DNA of 64,000 nucleotides from Janthinobacterium lividum (lineage in GTDB: Bacteria; Pseudomonadota; Gammaproteobacteria; Burkholderiales; Burkholderiaceae_D), in the NCBI RefSeq assembly GCF_034424625.1, contig NZ_CP139976.1, forward strand, positions 3,410,001-3,474,000, given 5' to 3'. Below are positions 1-7,499 of this stretch, one piece after another (the stretch's first letter is position 1; each line of letters opens with the position of its first letter). The position numbers were made by a program, and so were the translations under genes. A model generated the notes under the pieces. The model did no database searches. It was not told the DNA's origin and saw nothing but the letters and a program-made list of their open reading frames with translations.

Positions 1-28
1 CAGCGGCGGCGGTAGCGAAACCCCGCGG

Positions 29-871
29 CTAATCGTAATGGCCATAGCCGTAGTAGTCGTTGCCGGGGAACGATTTGGTCTTGTTGTAGATCAAATGAAT
101 GTGTTCGCACGACTCGATCTGGCGCAGCGCTTCCTTGACGGCGTGCTGGGTCGTCGTTTCCGCCTCGACCACCATCACCACTTGTCCCATCTGCCCCACC
201 AGCGCGTGCGCCTCGCTGGTGATCAGCAGAGGCGGCGAGTCGAAGACGACGATGCGGTCGGCATAGCGGCTGGCGATCTCGGCCAGCAACCGGCTCATGG
301 CGCGGCTGGCCAGCAATTCCGTCGCGTGCTTGTTGCTGCGCCCGGCGGGCAAGATGCTCAGGTTGGCAACGTTGGTTTTCAGGATCACGTCGGCCATGGC
401 CAGTTGCGGGTCGAGCAGCACGTCCATCAGCCCCGGTTCCGGTGGCAGGCCCAGCACTTTCAGCACGGACGGGCGCGCCACGTCGGCATCGACCAGCAGT
501 ACCGTGATATCCATTTCCATGGCGATGCTCATGGCCAGGTTGATGGCGCAATACGTCTTGCCTTCGCCCGGCATGGCGCTGGTGACGACGATCAGGTTGC
601 CGTGGCGGATGGCCTCGGCGCCGCTGGCGCGCGCCTGGCGCAGCAGCGGGCGCTTGATGATGCGGAAATCCTCGGCCACCGAGCTGCGCCCGCCATCGTG
701 CGTGAGCATGCCTTGCTCGGCCAGCCGGGCCAGGTTCAGGGGGCGGTACTGGGGCGAGCGGGCCGTGTCCGCGCCATCCGCGCCATCCGCACCTTCCGCG
801 CCATACGGCACGCCGGCCTCGGCCACGCCCAGGATCGTGGGTTCCTGCTTGCCGCTGTCCTTGCTGCTCAT
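29..871 (-). CDS. XrtA-associated tyrosine autokinase (CpsD/BY-kinase family)
   Basis: A 280-residue cytoplasmic BY-kinase domain that by family drives cycles of exopolysaccharide chain assembly with the Wzz-like partner encoded just upstream (20-bp gap). Visible motifs are the Walker A in SAMPGEGKT near residue 105, the Walker A' in LLVDADVARPS, the Walker B in IVVFDSPPLL, and a short tyrosine cluster (YYGYGHY) at the C terminus that would be the autophosphorylation site. The phrase LLASRAMSRLL is typical of the PEP-CTERM/exosortase-A subfamily. Start chosen from a GGGAG ribosome site. Residues 22-35 are a low-complexity Gly-Ala-Asp stretch encoded by a 9-bp DNA repeat. Co-transcribed with the chain-length gene. 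Confidence 0.9.
   Translation of the reverse strand: MSSKDSGKQEPTILGVAEAGVPYGAEGADGADGADTARSPQYRPLNLARLAEQGMLTHDGGRSSVAEDFRIIKRPLLRQARASGAEAIRHGNLIVVTSAMPGEGKTYCAINLAMSIAMEMDITVLLVDADVARPSVLKVLGLPPEPGLMDVLLDPQLAMADVILKTNVANLSILPAGRSNKHATELLASRAMSRLLAEIASRYADRIVVFDSPPLLITSEAHALVGQMGQVVMVVEAETTTQHAVKEALRQIESCEHIHLIYNKTKSFPGNDYYGYGHYD
771..806. repeat. Four tandem 9-bp units inside the kinase gene
   Basis: Units reading GCGCCATCC, GCGCCATCC, GCACCTTCC and GCGCCATAC lie end to end. On the coding strand they give an in-frame Gly-Ala-Asp/Glu repeat in the linker before the kinase domain. A change in unit number would alter linker length without a frameshift. Confidence 0.85.
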
Positions 872-891
872 CGTCGCTCCCGTGGCGTGGT

Positions 892-2421
892 CTAGAATTT
901 CAGCAGCGCGGCCGTCATGACCCCGCCGTACAGCACGAACAGGCTGCCCAGGCAGGCGCCAAAGCCATAGCGGGCGCGGCGGCGGCGCACCTGCTGCAGC
1001 GCCGTCCAGTTCATCGATACCGTGCCCAGCACGTTCAAGCCCGTGGCATCGCGCAGTTCGGCGGGACTGAGAAAGGTGGGGCGCACCTGGCTGATCAGGA
1101 GGGCCGTGGCGACGCCGGCCACCAGGGCCGCGCCCAGCGCCGCGCTGAACAGCAGCGGGCGGTTCGGGCCGACGGGCGCATATTGCACCGTGGGCGGGTC
1201 GATGATCTTGAAGGCCATCATCTCGGTGGTGGAACTGAGTTCGCCCGACAGCTTGGCCGCTTCGCGCCGGCCGATCAGCTTTTCATAGTTTTCCTTGTTG
1301 ATGATGTAGTCGCGGTTGAGCTGCGCCAGCTGCGACTCCACTTCGGGCACGGCATTGCTCTGCGCCAGCAGGCGCTCATTGCGCGCGCTGTATTCCTGCA
1401 CGCGGGCCTTGATGGCGGCCACCTTGGCATCCGCGTCCGTCAACGCCACCTTCAGCTGCTGCAGCATGGGGCTGTAGTTCTTGCCCGGGTCGCCGGCCGC
1501 CGTTTTCAGCTTGCTTTCCTCGATCTTGCGTTCTTCCAGCTGGGCCACCAGGCGCTTCGAGGCGATGATGTCGGGATGCAATTCCGTAAATTGCATGCGC
1601 AGGCTGTCGAGGTTCTTGTTGATCGACGCGATGCGCTCGTCGAGTTCGGGATTCGTGATGGCCGAAGCGTTCGGCTCCAGGTCGAGCACGGGCTCGTCGC
1701 CCTCGATCTGGCTCTGGATGGCCTTGCGCGATTGTTCCGCCTCGACCAGTTCCAGCTTGGCATTGTTCAGGCTATCGGATGACATCAGCAGCTGGCTGCC
1801 ATAATCGATGCCCTGGCGCGGCAGCAGCAGGTTGTTGCGGATCTTGAATTCCTTCACCAGGTTTTCCGCCGCGCTCAGCTTGTCCTCGTAATTCTTGATC
1901 TGCTCGTCGATGAATTGCACCGCCTTCTGCGTATCCCCTTTCTTGCCCTGGAAACTGCCTTCGACAAAGATGGTCAGCAGGCTTTGCACCACGTCGCGCA
2001 CCAGCTTCGGGTCGCGCCCGCTGTAGCTGATGGTGTAGATGTCATACGCGTTGGTGCCGGTGATCTTGATGCGGCTCATCAAGTCGTCGAGCTGGGCTTC
2101 GTGCTCGCGCACGGTCTTCGAATCGAGGTCGAGGTCGACCATGCGCATGACGCGCTCCACGTTCGGCCGGCTGAGCAGGGTGCGGCTCATGATGGCCACC
2201 TGCTGTTCCGTGTTCGGCACGCTGGTCATGCCGGCCATCAGCGGTTTGAGGATGGTTTGCGTATCGACAAACACGCGCGCCGACGTCTGGAAGTCGTCGG
2301 GCAGGGTGATCACCTTGATGAAGCCGGCGATGGCCACCAGCCACGCCACCAGCACCGCATGCCAGCGGTACTTCCAGATACCTTTCAGGCTGGAAAGCAG
2401 TTGCTGTATCAATTCTTCCAT
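892..2421 (-). CDS. XrtA-system polysaccharide chain-length determinant (Wzz/GNVR family)
   Basis: A 509-residue inner-membrane copolymerase that sets polymer length and partners the tyrosine autokinase. It opens with a first transmembrane helix at about residues 18-38, followed by a periplasmic part with long coiled-coil segments (residues 150-400). A conserved PxxP-like segment and a second transmembrane helix follow near residues 430-455, and a third hydrophobic stretch lies at the C terminus. The N-terminal MEELIQQLLSSLKGIW and the phrase VFVDTQTILKPLM match the exosortase-A form. An upstream in-frame extension of 52 codons exists, but the GGAAG site before position 2421 and the family N terminus favour this start. 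First gene of an operon with the kinase. Confidence 0.9.
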   Translation of the reverse strand: MEELIQQLLSSLKGIWKYRWHAVLVAWLVAIAGFIKVITLPDDFQTSARVFVDTQTILKPLMAGMTSVPNTEQQVAIMSRTLLSRPNVERVMRMVDLDLDSKTVREHEAQLDDLMSRIKITGTNAYDIYTISYSGRDPKLVRDVVQSLLTIFVEGSFQGKKGDTQKAVQFIDEQIKNYEDKLSAAENLVKEFKIRNNLLLPRQGIDYGSQLLMSSDSLNNAKLELVEAEQSRKAIQSQIEGDEPVLDLEPNASAITNPELDERIASINKNLDSLRMQFTELHPDIIASKRLVAQLEERKIEESKLKTAAGDPGKNYSPMLQQLKVALTDADAKVAAIKARVQEYSARNERLLAQSNAVPEVESQLAQLNRDYIINKENYEKLIGRREAAKLSGELSSTTEMMAFKIIDPPTVQYAPVGPNRPLLFSAALGAALVAGVATALLISQVRPTFLSPAELRDATGLNVLGTVSMNWTALQQVRRRRARYGFGACLGSLFVLYGGVMTAALLKF

Positions 2422-2676
2422 GTCGCTTCCTTCAGGTGACGGTGCTGCACGGTAGATGGGGTGGCGGCGCGGACAACGACGGCATCTTGCAAGAAATGCT
2501 TGCCTGTTGGGTAAGCAAAGTATAGGGCGGCTGTGAAGCAAGATTTCCCAAGATGATTGCTTCTTGATACGCCTCAAGGTTCTCTTGCCAAGTTTTAATA
2601 ATCATAGGAAGTTCGCGGCCCAGGCTGGTTCTGCGGGGCCGGCCATGGATGCGCCATCGACTCGAAGAGGCTCCGC

Positions 2677-3300
2677 ATGAATCCGTTTCGCCGTGCATTT
2701 GTCTGCAACACGCTGGTTCTGGCGGGCGCTGCCAGCCTGCTCGGTGCCTGCCGCACGCGCCATCCGCTGGCACCGGCCGACGACAGCGCGCCCATGCACG
2801 ATTACCTGATCGGACCGGGCGACTCCGTCAACATCATCGTCTGGCGCAACCCGGAAGTGTCGCTGACGGTGGCCGTGCGGCCGGACGGCAAGATCACCAC
2901 GCCGCTGGTCGAGGATTTGCCTGCCAGCGGCAAGACGTCGACCCAGCTGGCGCGCGACATCGAGCAAGCGTTGAGCAAGTTCATCCAGCAGCCCGTGGTG
3001 ACGGTCATCGTCACCAATTTTTCGGGCCCGTATGGCGAGCAGATCCGCGTCATCGGCGAGGCGGCCAAGCCGCAGGCGCTGCCATACCGGCTGGGCATGT
3101 CGCTGATGGACGTGCTCATCGCCGTGGGCGGCATTACCGATTTTGCGGCCGGCAACAAGGCCAGCATCATCCGCATGCGCGAAGGCAACCAGCAGCAGTT
3201 GCGCGTGCGCCTCGATGATTTATTGAAAGAAGGCGATATTTCCGCCAACGTCATGATGCGGCCGGGCGACGTGCTGCTGATACCGGAAAGCTTCTTTTAA
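2677..3300 (+). CDS. XrtA-system polysaccharide export lipoprotein (Wza family)
   Basis: A 207-residue outer-membrane export protein. The signal sequence ends in a lipobox (LLGAC, Cys25). Next come the Poly_export domain (DYLIGPGDSVNIIVW, PDGKITTPL) and one SLBB-like domain (VIGEAAKPQALPYRLGMSLMD), ending in RPGDVLLIPESFF. It is divergent from the chain-length/kinase operon. The 255-bp intergenic region (2422-2676) is AT-rich and must contain both promoters. Short single-SLBB length fits the PEP-CTERM-locus subfamily rather than full-length Wza. Confidence 0.9.
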   Translation: MNPFRRAFVCNTLVLAGAASLLGACRTRHPLAPADDSAPMHDYLIGPGDSVNIIVWRNPEVSLTVAVRPDGKITTPLVEDLPASGKTSTQLARDIEQALSKFIQQPVVTVIVTNFSGPYGEQIRVIGEAAKPQALPYRLGMSLMDVLIAVGGITDFAAGNKASIIRMREGNQQQLRVRLDDLLKEGDISANVMMRPGDVLLIPESFF

Positions 3301-3500
3301 TAGCAAGCTCGACAATATCAAAACAGCATTTTTGTTTGTCATTTTGTACTTGCGGGCAAATTTCAGCATGCAATTTTGCTATTGAATAGCACATTTCTTC
3401 TGTTTTTTTAGCTGGATGTGGGAACTTCTCCAGTTTTTATCTTGTCACAAGGCATTGGCTTCAGTCCGTCTCGACGGCGGCCGATGAACGTGAGGACAAG

Positions 3501-4247
3501 ATGAGCTTTGAAGATGAACCCATTATTTCCTTCGACACGCCAGGCACCTTCAGTGACCTGGTGGTGGGCGAGGGGCAGATCGACCCTGCCATGGAGCACG
3601 AGCTCGACCTGCAGCGCTTTCATATCCGCATGGCCAATTCGCGCGGCCGGCGCGAGGCGGCCAGTTTGCTGATCCGCAAGATGTACGGCTGGCGCGGCTA
3701 TGCCGTCGATCCCGGCATCGCGCATGCCCTGAATAAAATCACGCTGTTTGCAGAAACGGCCGGCAGCACCGTCGGCACCATGACACTGTGCCTTGACAAT
3801 GACGAGACAGGCCTGCCCGCCGATGAAAACTTCCGCGACAAGCTCGACGTGCTGCGCGAAGAGGGGCGGCGCCTGTGCGAACCATCACGCCTGGCCATCG
3901 ACAAGGGCGTGAGCAAGCGCGTGTTTGCGGCGCTGATTCATATTTCTTATATCTATGCCCACAATATTCACGGCTTTACAGATTACGTGATCGAAGTCAA
4001 CCCGCGCCACGTGGTGTTTTACAAGCGCATGCTGGGTTTCAAGGACTTCGGCGGCGAGCGCGAGTGCACGCGCGTGGGGGCGCCGGCCGTGCTGCTACGG
4101 CTGGACCTCGATTACATGGGGGCCCAGATCCGCAAATACGGTGGCCTGATGGAACAGCATGGGGGTGAACGGTCGTTTTACCCCTTTTTTTTTCCGACAT
4201 GGGATGAGCCTGGCATTACGGACCGGCTGAGGCAGGGGCGCAACTGA
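3501..4247 (+). CDS. FeeM-like N-acyl amino acid synthase / exosortase-linked GNAT acyltransferase
   Basis: A 248-residue protein of the LuxI/FeeM-type GNAT superfamily found beside exosortase loci. Such enzymes transfer an acyl chain from acyl-ACP to an amino acid or related acceptor. Recognisable are an N-terminal RFHIRMANSRGRREAASLL, the EPSRLAIDKG segment (the CE.SRLAV-like strand of this family), and the NPRHVVFYKRMLGFKDFG block corresponding to the GNAT C-terminal NP..FY.R.GF signature. No signal peptide. The acceptor cannot be told from sequence. The 200-bp AT-rich leader (3301-3500) separates it from the export gene, so it may have its own promoter. Confidence 0.75.
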   Translation: MSFEDEPIISFDTPGTFSDLVVGEGQIDPAMEHELDLQRFHIRMANSRGRREAASLLIRKMYGWRGYAVDPGIAHALNKITLFAETAGSTVGTMTLCLDNDETGLPADENFRDKLDVLREEGRRLCEPSRLAIDKGVSKRVFAALIHISYIYAHNIHGFTDYVIEVNPRHVVFYKRMLGFKDFGGERECTRVGAPAVLLRLDLDYMGAQIRKYGGLMEQHGGERSFYPFFFPTWDEPGITDRLRQGRN

Positions 4248-4251
4248 TACC

Positions 4252-5022
4252 TCATTTGTTTTTCAGCAAGATCGCCTGCATGTAGCTGCCTGGAATCGCG
4301 TAAGTGATGCCGCTGGGCGCGCTGATGGCGGCCTCTTTGAGGCCCTTGACGTACACCATGTTGACGATGCCGTAGACGAGACCGGTCTCGGGATCGAACA
4401 GGGGGCTGCCGCTGCTGCCCGGATACGCCGTCGCGTCCAGCTGGAACACGGTGTACGGCGCCTTTTGCAGTTGCGCCAGGCGCCGCACGTCGAGGCGCTG
4501 CGCGTTTTCGCTGGGCATGACCACCGGCGTCAGCGATGACACGGTGGCGCGGTGCGTCACGTGGTGCAAACCAAGCAAGGTGCCTAGCGGAAATCCCGTA
4601 AACGCCATGGCCTGGCCTTCGCGCACCGCGGCCGCGTCGCCCAGCGCGAGGGCGGGCAGGGGCGTGCCCGCCAGGCGCAGCAAGGCCAGGTCGTGTTCCG
4701 TATCCAGCGCCTGGACCTTGGCGGGACGGAATTGCGCCACCTCGCCCTGGCCCGTGAGTATGCCGATGATTTCGTTCGGGTTAGCGTCAAGCAGTTTCTG
4801 GATCACATGAGCGCAAGTGAGCACGCTCAAGCCGTCGCCCGTCACGAAACCCGTGCCGATGAAATTCATGGGCGGCGTGCGCGTCTTTTGCAGGCTGCCC
4901 ACGCCAACGATGGACGGTTTCACGCGCGCGATGGTTTGCGCCAGCGCCGCATCGGCGCGGCACGGCACGTTGGCCAGGGCCAGGGCCAGGCAAAACAATA
5001 GGACGGAAGACAGGAATTTCAT
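4252..5022 (-). CDS. Secreted trypsin-like serine protease (S1 family)
   Basis: A 256-residue periplasmic or secreted protease. A signal peptide covers about residues 1-24. The catalytic triad is readable as His72 (LTCAHV), Asp111 (EHDLALL) and Ser204 (PGSSGSP). No PDZ domain follows, so it is not a full DegP/HtrA. The start overlaps the stop of the polymerase gene by four bases (ATGA), implying translational coupling and a role tied to the exopolysaccharide/PEP-CTERM locus. Its substrate is unknown. Confidence 0.85.
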   Translation of the reverse strand: MKFLSSVLLFCLALALANVPCRADAALAQTIARVKPSIVGVGSLQKTRTPPMNFIGTGFVTGDGLSVLTCAHVIQKLLDANPNEIIGILTGQGEVAQFRPAKVQALDTEHDLALLRLAGTPLPALALGDAAAVREGQAMAFTGFPLGTLLGLHHVTHRATVSSLTPVVMPSENAQRLDVRRLAQLQKAPYTVFQLDATAYPGSSGSPLFDPETGLVYGIVNMVYVKGLKEAAISAPSGITYAIPGSYMQAILLKNK

Positions 5023-7496
5023 GGCGGCGCGCTTTCAACGGTCGGAGGTGGCGGGGGCTGCAGCAGCGCGCACAGCAGCATCAGATAGCACAGCAGGGCG
5101 ATGCGCGGCACGTCGAGCAGGCTGTCGAACAGACCGACGACGAGAAAACCCAGCAGGGCGGCGGCGCACGCCAGCGCGCAGGAATCGCCGTGGCCGGCCT
5201 GACGCAGCAGGCGCAGGCCGGCTACGGCCAGCAGGGCCAGCATGGACAGGGCGCCGCACCAGCCCGTTTCCACCAGCACATGCAGCGCCATGCTCTTGAT
5301 GTGCCACGGCAAGTGATGGTGGTCGCTGCTGAAAAACCAGTAATTGTTGGCCTGCGTAAAGCGCCCGTTTGCGATCAATTCCTCGCCGCCGGGCGCGCGC
5401 AAGCTCAGATTGTCGACTTCGATCACGGACGAGGTGGCCGTGCCGCTGGCCGCCAGTTCCAGTTGCACGGGCGGGCGCAGCAGCCAGGCGCCCCCGCCCA
5501 GCCAGGCGCTGTCGAACGGCACCTCGTAGTGCTGCCACGTGCCGGCCGGCGTGCTGGCCGGCGCGCGCAGGCGCAGCGGGACATGCACGCAGCCTTGCGC
5601 ATACAGCAATTGCCGCTGGCACAGGCGCACCAGCAGCACGGGCATGGGCCCGCTCCGGCGTGCATCAAGCGCCAGGGTGTAGCGCGTGGCCGGCTGCACG
5701 TGCAGGCGTTGCAGCAGGCGCAGCAGTTCGCCATAGCCGGCGCTGTAGCCGGGACTGGCCAGGCGCACATAGCGGTTACCCGGGTTTTCCTCGCTTCCGC
5801 CATCTTCCGCATAGGCGATGCTGGCCGGCACCTCGCGCTGGGGATTGTGCCAGTAATAGGTGGCGGGAAAGCTGCCCATGCCCATGCCGAACAGGCGGTC
5901 GTCCCAAGCGGACGGCTGCATCGCCAGCACTTGCCGCCAATGGCGCAAGCGGCCTTGCATGTCGAAGGCGGTGGTGGCGAAACGTTCGGTGGCGTAATAG
6001 CTGGCCGAGACGGGAATGGCCAGCAGCAGCAGGATGCCGGCCGCGCCCGCGACGCTCAGGCTGACCCGGTCCAGCCGCCACAGCGGTGGGCGCAAGCGTC
6101 CGTTGCACAGCATCAGCATGGCCAGCAGCACGACCAGGCCGGCCGGCGCCAGGGCGGAAGCACCGGCCCAGTGCCAGCCTATCCAGGCGAGATTGCACGC
6201 CAGCATGGTCCACGCCACCATCGCCAGGCCCAGCCTGGCTGGCCCTTTTCCCCCAGCGCCACTGGGCCACAACGCGCCCGCCAGCAGCGCGGCGGCCAGC
6301 AGGAACAGGAAATACGGGCCTTTCAGCCAGCCGGCCGTTTGCTGGCCGGCCGGCTCCGGCCACCAGGCGGCCAGCAAGCCCTGCAGGCACAGCGCGCACA
6401 GCAGGCTGGCCGGCGCCAGGCGCCACGGCAAGGGCCGCGCCGCCAGCACGAAGCTGGCTGCAAGCAGGACGGCGGCGGCGAGCAAGCCCCGGTAGCCGGC
6501 CAGGCTGAACATGTATACGAGCAGGACGGTGCCCAGGCCGGCCAGCAGCAGCTTCAGCAAGAGTTGGCGCACGGGCGGCTGGCCTTGCGGTGGCCGCGCC
6601 GCGCCGGGCGCCGTCCGCAGGGCTTGCCAGAATGCCAGCAGCAGGGCCGCTGCCAGCGCCGCGTACAGGCCCCGTGAAAAGGTGGTGAAGGCCGCGTGCA
6701 GGGCCAGGGCCAGCAGCAGCATGGCCAGCGCCGCCTGCCAGCGGCTGCGGGCGCGCGCCAGCCACAGTGCGGCAAACGGCAAGCTCAGGGCCAGGTAGCC
6801 GTCCAGCGCCGCGCCGCCCGTGTGCATGGCGGAAAACGGCGCCGTGATGCGGTAATCGCTGGACAGGTTCAGCAGGCCGGGAAACACTGCCCGTTCCCAT
6901 AGCGCGAACAGGGATACCATGGCCAGCCCGGCCAGCATGCCCGGCAGCGCATAGCGGCGCAAGGCGGGAGGGTCCGCGTCGCGCAGCAGCATCGGCAGCA
7001 GCAGCATGCTCCAAGCCCAGGCTTTACCGAGCCGCAAGCTGTTATAGGGACTCAGGTAGTTATCCCAGGCATTCAACTCGAGCTGCGGCAGCGGCAGGAC
7101 GCCGCGCAGCAGCGCCGCCAGCCAGGCCAGGCTGCACAGCAGCACACAGGCGCGGGCGGCCGGCGAGAGGCGCGCCGCTGCGCCCCGGGCCGGCCTGCCC
7201 AGACGCCAGTAGCCGCAAGCCACCGTCAGCAACAGCAGCACGTCGATTTCTTCGAGGAAGAACCAGCCCGTCCACGGCGCCAGGTCCAGCACGGGCAGCA
7301 GGGCGGGCACGCAGAACAGCCAGCAGGCGGGGCGCCAGCACAGCAGCAGGAAATACGCGGGCAGCAGGGCGGCAAACAGCAGGCCGGGCCAGCCGTGGCC
7401 CAGCGGATAATGGCGCAAGGCCAGTACGCAGGCCGTGCCCGCCAGCAAGGCCAGCGGCCGCGCCGCCAGGCCGGGCATGGCCGCGTGCACAGCCAT
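5019..7496 (-). CDS. O-antigen ligase/Wzy-like polysaccharide polymerase with extra periplasmic domain
   Basis: An 825-residue integral membrane protein with a dozen or more hydrophobic helices through residue ~500. Typical Wzy/WaaL features are the FSRGLYAAL segment near residue 270 and the LHVLVETGW motif near 735 preceded by a histidine-rich SSDHHHLPWH loop. Between GMGMGSFPATYYWHN (about residue 545) and that loop lies a roughly 170-residue non-hydrophobic, beta-rich stretch that ordinary family members lack. It carries Trp/Tyr-rich strands and EVDNLSLRAPG, resembling a carbohydrate-binding beta-sandwich. Only three bases separate it from prsT upstream, and it overlaps the protease gene downstream, so the three form one operon. 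Confidence 0.82.
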   Translation of the reverse strand: MAVHAAMPGLAARPLALLAGTACVLALRHYPLGHGWPGLLFAALLPAYFLLLCWRPACWLFCVPALLPVLDLAPWTGWFFLEEIDVLLLLTVACGYWRLGRPARGAAARLSPAARACVLLCSLAWLAALLRGVLPLPQLELNAWDNYLSPYNSLRLGKAWAWSMLLLPMLLRDADPPALRRYALPGMLAGLAMVSLFALWERAVFPGLLNLSSDYRITAPFSAMHTGGAALDGYLALSLPFAALWLARARSRWQAALAMLLLALALHAAFTTFSRGLYAALAAALLLAFWQALRTAPGAARPPQGQPPVRQLLLKLLLAGLGTVLLVYMFSLAGYRGLLAAAVLLAASFVLAARPLPWRLAPASLLCALCLQGLLAAWWPEPAGQQTAGWLKGPYFLFLLAAALLAGALWPSGAGGKGPARLGLAMVAWTMLACNLAWIGWHWAGASALAPAGLVVLLAMLMLCNGRLRPPLWRLDRVSLSVAGAAGILLLLAIPVSASYYATERFATTAFDMQGRLRHWRQVLAMQPSAWDDRLFGMGMGSFPATYYWHNPQREVPASIAYAEDGGSEENPGNRYVRLASPGYSAGYGELLRLLQRLHVQPATRYTLALDARRSGPMPVLLVRLCQRQLLYAQGCVHVPLRLRAPASTPAGTWQHYEVPFDSAWLGGGAWLLRPPVQLELAASGTATSSVIEVDNLSLRAPGGEELIANGRFTQANNYWFFSSDHHHLPWHIKSMALHVLVETGWCGALSMLALLAVAGLRLLRQAGHGDSCALACAAALLGFLVVGLFDSLLDVPRIALLCYLMLLCALLQPPPPPTVESAPP

Positions 7497-7499
7497 GGC

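Noticed and set aside
2485..2510. GGCAAG and TTGCA elements upstream of the chain-length gene as a sigma-54 promoter for the exopolysaccharide operon
   Set aside because: GG to GC spacing is 12, two too many; no valid -24/-12 pair was found in 2422-2676.
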